Shown: positions 10,857 to 21,088 of the stretch, in pieces
How positions within the stretch are numbered: the stretch's first letter is position 1
How the letters are laid out: the number at the start of each line of letters is the position of its first letter
DNA from: Allium sativum
Taxonomy: Eukaryota > Streptophyta > Magnoliopsida > Asparagales > Amaryllidaceae
Length of the DNA: 64,000 nt
Assembly (NCBI GenBank): GCA_030737875.1
Contig: CM060912.1
Coordinates: forward strand, 883,957,199 to 884,021,198
Direction: 5' to 3'
Program-made: the position numbers and the translations under genes
The notes under the pieces: model-generated
Told to the model about the DNA's origin: nothing
Database searches by the model: none
Seen by the model: the letters and a program-made list of their open reading frames with translations, nothing else

Positions 10857-10858
10857 AC

Positions 10859-11793
10859 TGTAATGACCCGCAAATCCGTAATATCAGAGTTGACTACATA
10901 CACCATACATCCAACCCAAATATCACGAAAATATGAATCTTTTTTTAGAAGAAAAAGGTAGAAGAAGAACAGAAACAACAACACGGAATCTCACAATATA
11001 GCAGAACAAAATATAATATATTATATCTTTGAAATACAAAATCTCAACTGTATAACATATACTTATCAACATATACTTATCAGAGTACAACACTTACAAC
11101 ACAGTGGAACAAAACTCTATATAACTAATGCTGAAGCCTCCTGCTCCAAGCTCCCAAGAGTTTAGGTAGAACAAAACAAAATAAATTCCGGGTCAGTTAT
11201 GGGACTGGTATGAGTAAACAGTTTAAAACAGTTTCAGAATCTAAATGATATCTCATAAGACCACGCCGTATAACACGGAACGGTTTTTTCCCTTATGAGA
11301 ATCCAAACACTTGATTTAACTTTCAAAATCCCTTTGAAAGAAACGGTAATCTTTATATCAAAACTCTTTGATATTATAATAATGTCTAAATCAAGTAAAT
11401 AACAATCTAGTGGAAACGTTTGCATCTCAAGTTCCACATATATATTATACAACCAAAAACCACAAGCACTTATTGGGTAATGGATTTCCAACTATGACAA
11501 TGTATGGAACCACCTTCCGCTGGTATATCTCTAGAGGAGAATACACCGAGTTCAAAAAGAACATCTTGCAACTCAGCTACACATGACCGACCACTCATTT
11601 CGCTTGAGTGTGTCGAATGTATATCACCAACGGTTGAGATCAGCAACCGTTTCCCGAATGGGACACCATCAATAATAGATTTTTAGAAGTAAATGAAACT
11701 CTAGATCAGGTGATTATACACCCTAATAGGTGCGACCTACATAGCCATGCTGCCTGCCCCGATTTCTGTCATTTACCGGTTGATGAGGCTTGA
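10859..11793 (-). repeat. Family B LTR Y, right-end part in element sense (split by A2)
   Basis: The + strand starts TGTAATGACCCGCAAATCC, the reverse of the B LTR end, just after the PBS. It is nearly identical to 31963 onward and to 51008-51484. It stops at the A2 insertion site and resumes at 25927. The joined LTR is about 4.72 kb. Confidence 0.9.
11789..11793. repeat. Target-site duplication of A2, left copy
   Basis: CTTGA here and at 25922-25926 flank A2. The uninterrupted homologue near 51477-51490 in LTR X reads GAGGCTTGAGGTTACGC with a single CTTGA, which confirms the insertion. Confidence 0.95.
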
Positions 11794-11969
11794 TGTAATA
11801 ACCCGGAAAATCTGGGCCAGTTTAAAATTTTTATTTTGGCCATTTTAGTGAACTTTGAATATTTAAAATAGATTATTTTAAATAATATCGACGAGAAATT
11901 TATTTTGAATAGAATTCAACGTATATATTTATACGCGTCGTCGTTAGAATATAAATATTTATATATAAG

Positions 11970-11978
11970 TATAAATAG
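11970..11978 (+). promoter_or_regulatory. TATA-like box, A2 5' LTR
   Basis: TATAAATAG sits 177 bp from the LTR start, followed within 20 bp by GCGCGGTAGTTCG, a motif kept downstream of the TATA-like boxes in A3, A4 and C2. The copy in the 3' LTR is at 19571-19579. Confidence 0.6.
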
Positions 11979-12029
11979 AATTGAAAATGGCGCGGTAGTT
12001 CGATAATTCGATTTCAAACTTCAATTGAA

Positions 12030-12485
12030 TGTACCGGGTGCAAAACAATCCGGATTTTAGTGAAACCAAAAACATTAGGATCTAATTGATGATATCTTTC
12101 TAACGGATGTAAGAAACTGAGATTTCACTTTAAAAATTGAGAGATATGTCCAGTTGAAAATTCTGAATAGTCGCTATGGAATTAAGGCCCTTAAAAATGG
12201 ACATTTTGCAAATGACCTCGGATTTCGACGAAACCAGTTTTGTTGGGTCCGTGATGTCAAATTATTGCTAGGTTTCAATTTTCATAATTTTCTGAATCAA
12301 TATGTGAGCGTGGCAAAGGAAAACGCGTTTTGACCATTTCAGTTGATTTTAATCGACTGGGAATTGGTCATTTTTCTAACGGTCTCAGAATTCGACGAAA
12401 CTAGTTTTGTTAGGACCGTATCGTCAATACGAAGCTAGAAAATATTTTTCTGTAATTTTTCGAGTTCGTATGCGGCCCCGGTAAT
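12030..12485 (+). repeat. Three diverged ~167-bp modules after the promoter
   Basis: Module cores start at 12051 (CGGATTTTAGTGAAACC), 12219 (CGGATTTCGACGAAACC) and 12386 (CAGAATTCGACGAAACT), spaced 168 and 167 bp. Each core is followed by a T-rich GTT(A/G)GG(A/T)CCGT or similar. Related cores occur in A3, A4 and in family C (42008, 42170, about 42531). The module is thus older than the split of the families. Confidence 0.6.
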
Positions 12486-12714
12486 TCGAAATGTACGTTT
12501 AAAATTCAATAAAGTGATTTAAATGTAAATTCAACGGAAACTGATTGTTGTGATCCAATCAGCTTACGATACATATCCCATTGTGTTCGGAATGGGGGTA
12601 AAACGCTATGGACGACAGGCGGTGGACCTCGTTTAGAGGTCGTTTGAAAAAGTTGACTTTTTGAATTAAAATAAAATAATTAAATAATTAAAAAAAAAAA
12701 TTCTATTTCCTCCT

Positions 12715-13057
12715 ATACCTCCAGCCCCCCCCCCCCCTCGATTTATTACAGAAATCAAAATAGAAAAAAAAAAAAGAAAAAAAAAAGGGGATGAAGGATC
12801 GAGCGCGCCCCTAGGCGGCGCCGACCACTGCCGCTCCTCCCACCGTCGACGACCAGCCCCTCCAACTCCCTCTCCTTCCCCATCGCCTCTTCCCCCTCCC
12901 CCTTCTTCCGATTCGAGCCGCGACCCCCCCCCCCCTTTGGACAAAACCGCCGCCGCGATGCACCCCTCCCCCTTCCCCTGACAACCACCGCGACCCCCCC
13001 CCCCTGAAGCCCGACGAACCCAAAGAAACCCCGACGCCGACGCACCAGTAGCCCCCT
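12715..13057 (+). other. GC-rich leader of the A2 5' LTR
   Basis: C-rich block with poly-C and poly-A runs, then ~250 bp of pyrimidine-rich, GC-rich DNA ending at CCCCCT just before GTAAGT. It resembles a plant gene's 5' leader. Frames on either strand (up to 110 codons) are repeats of Gly/Arg or Pro/Ser type with no family match. The 3' LTR counterpart is 20318-20642. Confidence 0.5.
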
Positions 13058-13063
13058 GTAAGT
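13058..13063 (+). promoter_or_regulatory. Putative 5' splice donor, A2 5' LTR
   Basis: GTAAGT followed by T-rich sequence at the exact GC-to-AT boundary. The 3' LTR copy is at 20643-20648. A candidate acceptor, TTTTGCAG, lies near 18069-18076 close to the LTR end, but this pairing is a guess. Confidence 0.5.
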
Positions 13064-13267
13064 TTATTTATTTTATTTATTTGTTTTATTTTATATGAAT
13101 AGAATTTTAAAAACTTATTTTCTAAAAAAACTGATTTTTAATTTAAGTTTAAAACTGAATTTTATTTATTTTAAAAACTGATTTTTATAGAAAATTAAAA
13201 ACTGTTTTTTTATATTATGTTAAAAACTGATTTTTATGATCTTAAAAACTGATTTTATTTTTGAACT

Positions 13268-13525
13268 TTAAAATAGAAAAGGTGAAATCTTTAAATTTAA
13301 AAAGGTGAAATCTTTAAAATAGAAAAGGTGAAATCTTTAAATTTAAAAAGGTGAAATCTTTAAAATAGAAAAGGTGAAATCTTTAAATTTAAAAAGGTGA
13401 AATCTTTAAATTTAAAAAGGTGAAATCTTTAAAATAGAAAAGGTGAAATCTTTAAATTTAAAAAGGTGAAATCTTTAAAATAGAAAAGGTGAAATCTTTA
13501 ACGTAGAAAAGGCGAAATCTTTATA
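13268..13525 (+). repeat. 22-23-bp minisatellite, 11 units (A2 5' LTR)
   Basis: Unit AAAGGTGAAATCTTTAAA with alternating ATAG or TTTA spacers, 11 units. The 3' LTR counterpart (about 20852-21088) has 10 units, so the array has changed length by one unit since insertion. Confidence 0.85.
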
Positions 13526-14047
13526 TAGAAAATAGCGTGATAAAAATATAATTTTTATCTATATAACATAATAGTAAAAATATGATTTTTATATATTGAA
13601 TAGCGTAGTAAAAATTCGATTTTTAAATATAAGAAGTGATTATAAAAGTGTATCTTTTAAATTGAAAATGAATAAATAAAAATGCGATTTTTATTTTAAA
13701 GACATCAAAATATAAAAATGTGTAATTTTTATATATGTAGTAACTACGGGCAACGAAGATGACGAAGATGGGATAACGAAGAAGATTTCAATCAAAGAAG
13801 AGTCAAGATGATTGGATAGCTTTCGGTGAGAACTTCTCACTCTTAATTCTCTTTTTCTAGATATATATATATATACTAGGATGCAGACGGTGCTTATTAG
13901 AAGCACCCGACACCCGTCCACATACCATGGACTTGTTTGTTTGGATGTTTGGTGATTGATTGAGATATTGGTTTGAATGTGGTTTGTGGTGTGAAAAATC
14001 GAATCGATAAATTGGTTAGGATTAGACGTGCGCCGTTATAAGGCGAA

Positions 14048-14182
14048 GGAGTAAGACTAGGTTAGACTCTTACTCCAAATTTTGTGGTTTGCATAACGAA
14101 AGAGATTTGATTGATGTGTGAATGGCGTGGGCCTTCACTAGACCGGGGATAAGGCTAGGCCTTGTCCCGTTTCTAGTATCGT
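14048..14182 (+). other. Two strong hairpins in A2 5' LTR
   Basis: The first (14048-14076) has arms GGAGTAAGA and TCTTACTCC. The second (core 14146-14168, extended 14137-14182) has core arms GGGATAAGGC and GGCCTTGTCCC, with CTAGA and TCTAG extending the stem. Both are repeated in the 3' LTR near 21611-21745. Confidence 0.6.
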
Positions 14183-14635
14183 GCCGTTATGCCGCCGAAA
14201 TTTTCTAAAATATGTTAGAAAAATAAAAATATCATTTTTATTGTGTAAATGAAATGAATAGAAATTCAAGTGTTGAAATAGAATATTTTATCGTTAAATA
14301 TATTTTTTTAGGTGAAAGTGAATAAATAAATATTTATAAACAAATCGGCCGATTTGTTTATATACACTGATTTGACTGATATTGATTGGGTCGATAAATT
14401 TTACACATCGCCCAACTACACAAATAAAATCTGTGTGTGATTGTTTTGAAACCCCACACGGGTGTTGGGATGAAGTTTGAAGTTCACTCATCCTGATTGA
14501 TTAAATATGTCGATCGGTCGATTGACAGACTGTGTAAGCGTCAATTATTTATATTTGGTGCTTATACAGTGTAGTGCACTTTGGTTGATGATTGATTATT
14601 TTTCAAAGCTATTATATACATGTGTTGTATGGAAT

Positions 14636-14657
14636 CCATATAATTAACGTTATATGG
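14636..14657 (+). other. CCATATA hairpin, A2 5' LTR
   Basis: Arms CCATATA and TATATGG around an 8-nt loop. A3 carries a compensated version (7280-7300). Confidence 0.6.
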
Positions 14658-14717
14658 TGATTGATTGGGCCTCATTCCAATTTGAAAAATAATGAATATT
14701 ATAAAAGAAAATTCATG

Positions 14718-15007
14718 TGTTGAATATAAAAATAGTCATGTGTTGACGATGATCATGTGTTGAAACTATTCATGTGTTGAGTAGAATATTTTAAATAAAA
14801 TAAATTACATCTTTATCATATTTAAGATTAGAATCTACTTTACGGTGGAGTCTAATTAAAAAAATCAAACGATAGATATCAGAGTTTTATAAAATATTTT
14901 ACATAACAAAAATAGTGATGTGTTGACAGTACTCATGTGTTGAGATTAGTCGTGTGTTGAAAAAAATATAGATTCATGTGTTGAATGGGATAAATATTCA
15001 TTTGTTG
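14718..15007 (+). repeat. Dispersed CATGTGTTGA repeats
   Basis: The 10-mer CATGTGTTGA or a one-base variant appears about nine times in 290 bp, in two clusters separated by ~110 bp. The 3' LTR copy is about 22280-22570. Confidence 0.7.
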
Positions 15008-15082
15008 GATAGGATAAAGGAGTTTTGAAAAATATAAAGCCGTGTTGATTAGAGATGCGTTATTTCGACGTGAACGATATTT

Positions 15083-15316
15083 ATATCGATTTGAAAACGA
15101 TTTCGAAATGAATTGAAAACGATTTCAAAATGAATTGAATTGAAAACGATTTCGAAATGAATTGAAAACGATTTCGAAATGAATTGAATTGAAAACGATT
15201 TCGAAATGAATTGAAAACGATTTCGAAATGAATTGAATTGAAAACGATTTCGAAATGAATTGAATTGAAAACGATTTCGAAATGAATTGAATTGAAAACG
15301 ATTTCGAAATGAATTG
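15083..15316 (+). repeat. 22/27-bp minisatellite (A2 5' LTR)
   Basis: Units GAATTGAAAACGATTTCGAAAT, with an extra GAATT in alternate units, repeated about ten times. The 3' LTR copy spans about 22646-22879. It reads as an open frame of repeated Phe/Asn/Ser/Ile on the - strand, which is a by-product of the repeat. A3 (6990-7115) and A4 (59960-60100) have degenerate relatives. Confidence 0.85.
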
Positions 15317-16753
15317 AAAACGAATTCAAATTGAATTGAAAGTGAATTGAAATGAATTCAAATCGAATTAAAATTTGAATTGAATAGAAATGAATTTTAA
15401 AACGAATTTATAAAGAAAAATTCAATTTTGGCTTTGAATGGAAATAGTGTTGAAATGGTTTTGAAACGAAGTTAAAACGATTTATAAAATTCGTTTTAAA
15501 AAGGAAATCGACGAAATATATATAATATATATATATATTATATATATAATGGCCTGAATAGAACGCGCCGCGCCGCGGCAGTTCGTGAATTTCGACCATT
15601 TATTTCAAACGGACATTGCGGGAGATCCGACCATCGGATTCTCCTAAAACCGGAACCGTTGGGTTCGTATCGAAAAGAGCTTTCCAATGAATATTAGAAA
15701 TTTGAAATCTAACGGTTGGATTTGGAATTATGTCCAAATCAAATTAGAAAAAGGTCGCTGTAAGTGCAGTTCGATGGCCGTTGTTGGAAATCGACTGTAC
15801 GAGCCTTGATAAAATTAATAAAAATATCTATAATTTGTGTAAAATTATAATATGTGAATTGGAAAGATTTAGGCTGGAAAATTCCACATTTGAAAAGATA
15901 AAAATAGATTTTTATCGAAATGAACTAGTTTTGAACTAGAATTGAAATCAATTTATTTTTGAAATAAATAAATTGAATTTGAAAGCGATTTTGAAAATAA
16001 TCGATAATTTCCAATACGTGGATTGGACTGGAGCTGAATCGAAATTATCTTCGGGATATTTCGATGTTGGATTTCGTGACTATACAAATATTGTTATGGG
16101 GATTTGAAAGATATTTTATATCGTTATTTCCAATACGATATTTGTTGGTTTCAGAATTTGATATTGAATATAAGCCGATATATTTTCTATTCAGAGCCTT
16201 GTATTTAATATCAAATGTGATTTGGTTTGTCGTGAATCGTGTTTTTGATGACATTGGTTCTTTAACCCAGTTAAAGGCAGGATATTGAATTTTGAAAAGA
16301 TTAAAACTAAGTGGAGTTTTAATGAATCTTTAATTAGATTGAAAAGTGAATTGATAATTTAAATTATCAAATCTGAAAAGTGATCGAGAGTGGAGTACCA
16401 CCAGTTTTGCTCCAAAGCGATAGTTAAATCTTTAATTAGATTTGAACGTGAAATGGTAATTAATTTTACCGAAACACCGTGGTGTTAGATGTGGAGTATT
16501 ACCAGTTTTCTCCATGGGATATATAGGTTGGGATTGGGAAATAAAATAAATAATTACTTCGGTGTGGTTCGTTAATCCCGACTAGTTGAAATGATATCCA
16601 AAGGAGGATTAAAGAATAAATTTAGAAGAATTTATCTTGGATAAAATTAATGGGAACCTTTCCCTAAGAATGTGATTTTGTGAATAAAAGAATATTCTGA
16701 ATTGGAATGAGGCGTTTGTTGTGTTTGTGTAACATTCGTTTATTATATACGTG

Positions 16754-16795
16754 GGTTATTCAGAAAGGCCGGGTTTATACCCATTCTGAATAACC
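16754..16795 (+). other. GGTTATTCAGAA hairpin, A2 5' LTR
   Basis: Perfect 12-bp arms GGTTATTCAGAA and TTCTGAATAACC enclose a smaller GGGT/ACCC stem. The 3' LTR copy is at 24319-24360. The homologous A3 and A4 hairpins have A-T in place of one outer G-C pair. Confidence 0.7.
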
Positions 16796-18357
16796 GATTC
16801 GACGAGATGTCGAAGATGAAGACGGTGGTTGAAGACCGGAAGTCTTCACATCGTTTGGGTGATTACTGATGATCTTGATTGGGCTGTACACCCAGGATGA
16901 GGGAATCAGTTGGTGATCGTCCAGACGTACCTGGGGATGGATGGATATGCGAGGAAAGTGCCTCCGGTTTCGTTCAGACCCAGAACGGACTTGTAAATGG
17001 ACTGTGTGTCCGACATTGGATTTTAGTCCGTGTGATTGATCCCTATTAAATATATATCTGTTTGGCGGCGGAGAATTTATTCTCTTGCTTAACGCCCTTC
17101 TCTGAGACGTACGAGCTCAGGGGTTATATATTGATGGATATCAAACGCATGGAGTGAATTGCCTGTGTGGCATGCGTAAGTGGCAATTGATCAAGGCTTC
17201 TGTTGAAAAGCAAAGTCTTGTGGTTGATGATCAAAGCACGGCCTGTGTGGCATAGCTTTGTGTATAACGTGAATTCGCGAGCCTCACACCTCGGTATGAG
17301 TCAAAAACGGGATACGGACCCAAGGAGTGCACGACGTTTCTTTCTAGCTAGGGTGGTGTCAGTGACCTACCAGCCCTGACATTTATATACTTTTCACCTG
17401 TGTGGTTGTTGGATATGAGGCGCCTCGGATATAGGTCTGTAAGGACCGGGAAACGTGTGTTCAGGAATAACTAATCCTCAAAAGTAAGAGAGGACCGGCC
17501 TTGGAGGTTCCAAAGGATCAGAGTGGGGTCCTGAGGCATTGCTAGAGTGTCTCGAACGCGGAGAGGAGCTTGCCCCTTGCCTCGGCTCATGACGGAATCC
17601 AATTTCCAATACGTGATATTGCGGTTTTAATTGTAGAACTAGTATGGCGACATGATAGATGGTACCCATGCCGCCTATGATTGATATTTATGATTGAAAT
17701 TGTTTTGACACTATACACCTATAATAGTATCAAATAATGTGTTTTAAATGTATCAAGCATGCTTTGGCTGTTATAAGGTAAAAACCCTATCCTCCGGCTT
17801 GCGTTGCATTGTGTGATGGGACCTGGGTCTTATGACAGCTTCATTCTTCTTTATTTAGCATTGCGCTGTTTGTTTTATGCACTGGTATTCTTGGGAGGAA
17901 ACCCGTTCCGTGTTATACGGCGTGGTCCCTTGATTTACCGAACTTTAAAATAAAGAATTATAACTGTTTTAGTTCTCACACCAGTCACATGACTGACCTG
18001 GAGTTTATTGTTTTAACCTAAACTCTGGGTGCCCCTATTTTCCGCACGGGCAGCTAGTAGTTTTGGTTTTGCAGATTTATATTCACAGGGTCCTGATTTA
18101 CAGCTGGAACGATGCTCGGAAAGCTCTGTATCCGTGTATCACTTCTAGTTGCGTTTTGTATATTTTTCCGCTGCTATGTAATTTATTGTAATCTCTGATA
18201 TTTGTTTAATGTAATTTATTCATTTATACTCTGTATATTCTTGTATCTGATGGAATTGTTGTAATAACAATGAAATGTTCTTCCGTATGCGTCCTTTTGT
18301 GTATTGTTCTCAAAGTATTCGTGCTTTCCTTCACGGGGAAGTTACGGGTCCTTACAG

Positions 18358-18369
18358 TGGTATCGGAGC
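18358..18369 (+). other. Primer-binding site of A2
   Basis: TGGTATCGGAGC, one base from the LTR end, differing from the canonical tRNA-iMet PBS at one position. Confidence 0.9.
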
Positions 18370-18429
18370 TTTGGTTTACAGAGCTCGAGAACAAGACACA
18401 TTAGAACCATACGAAAGAATTCATCAGAT

Positions 18430-18496
18430 ATTGGATTAGCAATATCCAATTAGAATGACTCGTTAGAGATAGGATCAGTAGTATCCTAGAACGAGT
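18430..18496 (+). other. Tandem PBS-proximal hairpins, A2
   Basis: Hairpin one: arms ATTGGAT and ATCCAAT, loop TAGCAAT (18430-18450). Hairpin two: outer arms ACTCGTT and AACGAGT, inner arms TAGGAT and ATCCTA, loop CAGTAGT (18458-18496). The loops of the two hairpins resemble each other across copies. Confidence 0.78.
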
Positions 18497-18695
18497 GTGA
18501 AGAGTATATTTTTCAAATGAAAACAATTTTATTTTGAAAATTTAAATCGTTTTAAACGTATTTGATTATTTATTTATTTTGAATATGGACAATCGAGTAT
18601 ATATAGATTTCGCGTATACGCGTCATGAACGTATATTCGAAGTTTTAATATACTGGGTAGATATAGAATCACATTCTAGACATCCGGGAATGATT

Positions 18696-18719
18696 CTGAT
18701 GATGGTGCATCATCATCAG
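18696..18719 (+). other. CTGATGATG hairpin, A2 internal
   Basis: Arms CTGATGATG and CATCATCAG with a short GTGCAT-containing loop; slippage of the ATC repeats allows alternative pairings. Confidence 0.65.
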
Positions 18720-19381
18720 TATTCATATTCGAGTTTCGAAGGTGTGATTTCTATATATTTCCATTAGGCTGGTGTGAGAACCTAAATTAATATAGTTAGA
18801 ACACATTGTTGTGAATTGGCATCAAAACATGATTTTTTGTATATATGTATCAAAATTTATGAATTTGAAACTCTAATTCACTAATTGATTGATGTTTGTG
18901 TTGTTTGTTTATTTGTTTGCTAATTTTTAACCATATATGCCTAATTGAATCGAATTTTGAATTGTATTGAAATCGGTCGCATTTGCTTGCATATATATAT
19001 ACTTACATTGAACAGGTCATAGCAAGGAGGCTAGAGCAGAGAATAAAATTTGTTTGCCCGACAAATAGGTACATGTTTACTACATAATTTCCTGTTTCGT
19101 TTGGGTGATGATGATTTTGTGAGCCTATTGGCTAGCCGCTTGGCTTTTTCTTTTTCTTTTTGAGATCTGAAGGACTGGGGAAGCTATTTGAAATTCCCCG
19201 ATGCTCCCATTGCAGGGGAGGTTATGGCGAAATTTTTCGAAAATTTAGGGTGTTAGCCAAATTTTTGAAGTTTTGAAATTTCTCAGAAACTGAAAAGTTG
19301 GAGAATGAAAGCCAGATCGAGTGTAGAGCTTAATAATCAAACCACTTTCGACTTTGTTCCTTTTCGGGGACGAAAAGTTTT

Positions 19382-19394
19382 AAGTGGGGGAGAT
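19382..19394 (+). other. Polypurine tract of A2
   Basis: AAGTGGGGGAGAT immediately precedes the 3' LTR start TGTAATAACCCGG. Confidence 0.93.
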
Positions 19395-20851
19395 TGTAAT
19401 AACCCGGAAAATCTGGGCCAGTTTAAAATTTTTATTTTGGCCATTTTAGTGAACTTTGAATATTTAAAATAGATTATTTTAAATAATATCGACGAGAAAT
19501 TTATTTTGAATAGAATTCAACGTATATATTTATACGCGTCGTCGTTAGAATATAAATATTTATATATAAGTATAAATAGAATTGAAAATGGCGCGGTAGT
19601 TCGATAATTCGATTTCAAACTTCAATTGAATGTACCGGGTGCAAAACAATCCGGATTTTAGTGAAACCAAAAACATTAGGATCTAATTGATGATATCTTT
19701 CTAACGGATGTAAGAAACTGAGATTTCACTTTAAAAATTGAGAGATATGTCCAGTTGAAAATTCTGAATAGTCGCTATGGAATTAAGGCCCTTAAAAATG
19801 GACATTTTGCAAATGACCTCGGATTTCGACGAAACCAGTTTTGTTGGGTCCGTGATGTCAAATTATTGCTAGGTTTCAAATTTCATAATTTTCTTAATCA
19901 ATATGTGAGCGTGGAAAAGGAAAACGCGTTTTGACCATTTCAGTTGATTTTAATCGACTGGGAATTGGTCATTTTTCTAACGGTCTCAGAATTCGACGAA
20001 ACTAGTTTTGTTAGGACCGTATCGTCAATACGAAGCTAGAAAATATTTTTCTGTAATTTTTCGAGTTCGTATGCGGCCCCGGTAATTCGAAATGTATGTT
20101 TAAAATTCAATAAAGTGATTTAAATGTAAATTCAACGGAAACTGATTGTTGTGATCAAATCAGCTTACGATACATATCCCATTGTGTTCAGAATGGGGGT
20201 AAAACGCTATGGACGACAGGCGGTGGACCTCGTTTAGAGGTCGTTTGAAAAAGTTGACTTTTTGAATTAAAATAATTAAATAATTAAAAAAAAAATTCTA
20301 TTTCCTCCTATACCTCCAGCCCCCCCCCCCCCCCGATTTATTACAGAAATCAAAATAGAAAAAAAAAGAAAAAAAAAGGGGATGAAGGATCGAGCGCGCC
20401 CCTAGGCGGCGCCGACCACTGCCGCTCCTCCCACCGTCGACGACCAGCCCCTCCAACTCCCTCTCCTTCCCCATCGCCTCTTCCCCCTCCCCCTTCTTCC
20501 GATTCGAGCCGCGACCCCCCCCCCTCTGGACAAAACCGCCGCCGCGATGCACCCCTCCCCCTTCCCCTGACAACCACCGCGACCCCCCCTGAAGCCCGAC
20601 GAACCCAAAGAAACCCCGACGCCGACGCACCAGTAGCCCCCTGTAAGTTTATTTATTTTATTTATTTGTTTTATTTTATATGAATAGAATTTTAAAAAAT
20701 TATTTTCTAAAAAAACTGATTTTTAATTTAAGTTTAAAACTGAATTTTATTTATTTTAAAAACTGATTTTTATAGAAAATTAAAAACTGTTTTTTTTATA
20801 TTATGTTAAAAACTGATTTTTATGATCTTAAAAACTGATTTTATTTTTGAA

Positions 20852-21088
20852 CTTTAAAATAGAAAAGGTGAAATCTTTAAATTTAAAAAGGTGAAATCTT
20901 TAAAATAGAAAAGGTGAAATCTTTAAAATAGAAAAGGTGAAATCTTTAAATTTAAAAAGGTGAAATCTTTAAATTTAAAAAGGTGAAATCTTTAAAATAG
21001 AAAAGGTGAAATCTTTAAATTTAAAAAGGTGAAATCTTTAAAATAGAAAAGGTGAAATCTTGAAAGTAGAAAAGGCGAAATCTTTATA
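20852..21088 (+). repeat. 22-23-bp minisatellite, 10 units (A2 3' LTR)
   Basis: Same array as at 13268-13525 with one unit fewer and a different order of the two unit variants, which indicates slippage or unequal exchange inside the array. Confidence 0.85.

Larger units (their letters stand above)
9860..10858 (-). mobile_element. Family B internal region, partial (INT2)
   Basis: This matches 30965-31962, the PBS-proximal half of the complete B internal region, with only scattered substitutions. It includes the CTGATGATG hairpin (10282-10306), the 39-nt hairpin (10771-10809) and the PBS (10845-10856). The PPT-proximal half is missing to the left because A3 inserted here; the base sequence at the junction is TATTC in place of AATTC. 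No coding frame of note is present. Confidence 0.85.
11794..18356 (+). repeat. A2 5' LTR
   Basis: 6563 bp. In order: TATA-like box (11970-11978), three diverged ~167-bp modules (12030-12485), poly-C and GC-rich leader (12720-13057), donor-like GTAAGT (13058-13063), 22-bp minisatellite (13268-13525), hairpins (14048-14182), CATGTGTTGA repeats (14718-15007), a second minisatellite (15083-15316), and further hairpins to the end. It is non-coding; its open frames are short and sit in low-complexity or GC-rich DNA. Confidence 0.95.
18357..19394 (+). mobile_element. A2 internal region (1038 bp, no genes)
   Basis: From PBS to PPT. It has tandem hairpins at 18430-18450 and 18458-18496, a CTGATGATG-type hairpin at 18696-18719, the GGCTAGCCGCTTGGC motif near 19129, a CCCCGATGCTCCC block near 19197, and the GGGGACGAAAAG relic at 19367-19378. 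No frame longer than 62 codons is seen. This is too short to be a damaged gag-pol and matches A1 and A4 along its whole length, so it is a stable, copied structure and not a one-off deletion. Confidence 0.92.

Noticed and set aside
12666..13045. Gly/Arg-rich frames (-) repeated at 20298-20630
   Set aside because: Antisense readings of the C-rich leader. Homopolymer length differences shift the frame between the two LTRs.
13268..13525. CRISPR-like array
   Set aside because: Units are contiguous with no unique spacers, and the setting is a plant LTR. It is a minisatellite.
13825..13839. Palindrome GTGAGAACTTCTCAC as an operator or splice donor
   Set aside because: Perfect 7-bp arms and kept in several A LTRs, but too short to call a site. 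The donor-like GTGAGA at its start lacks the GC-to-AT boundary seen at the other donors.
15081..15329. 82-codon repeat protein, repeated at 22644-22892
   Set aside because: It is a translation of a 22/27-bp minisatellite in one frame; no start context or homologue elsewhere.
18357..18369. tRNA gene fragment
   Set aside because: Only 12-13 bases match tRNA-iMet and they occur at an LTR boundary, the hallmark of a PBS.
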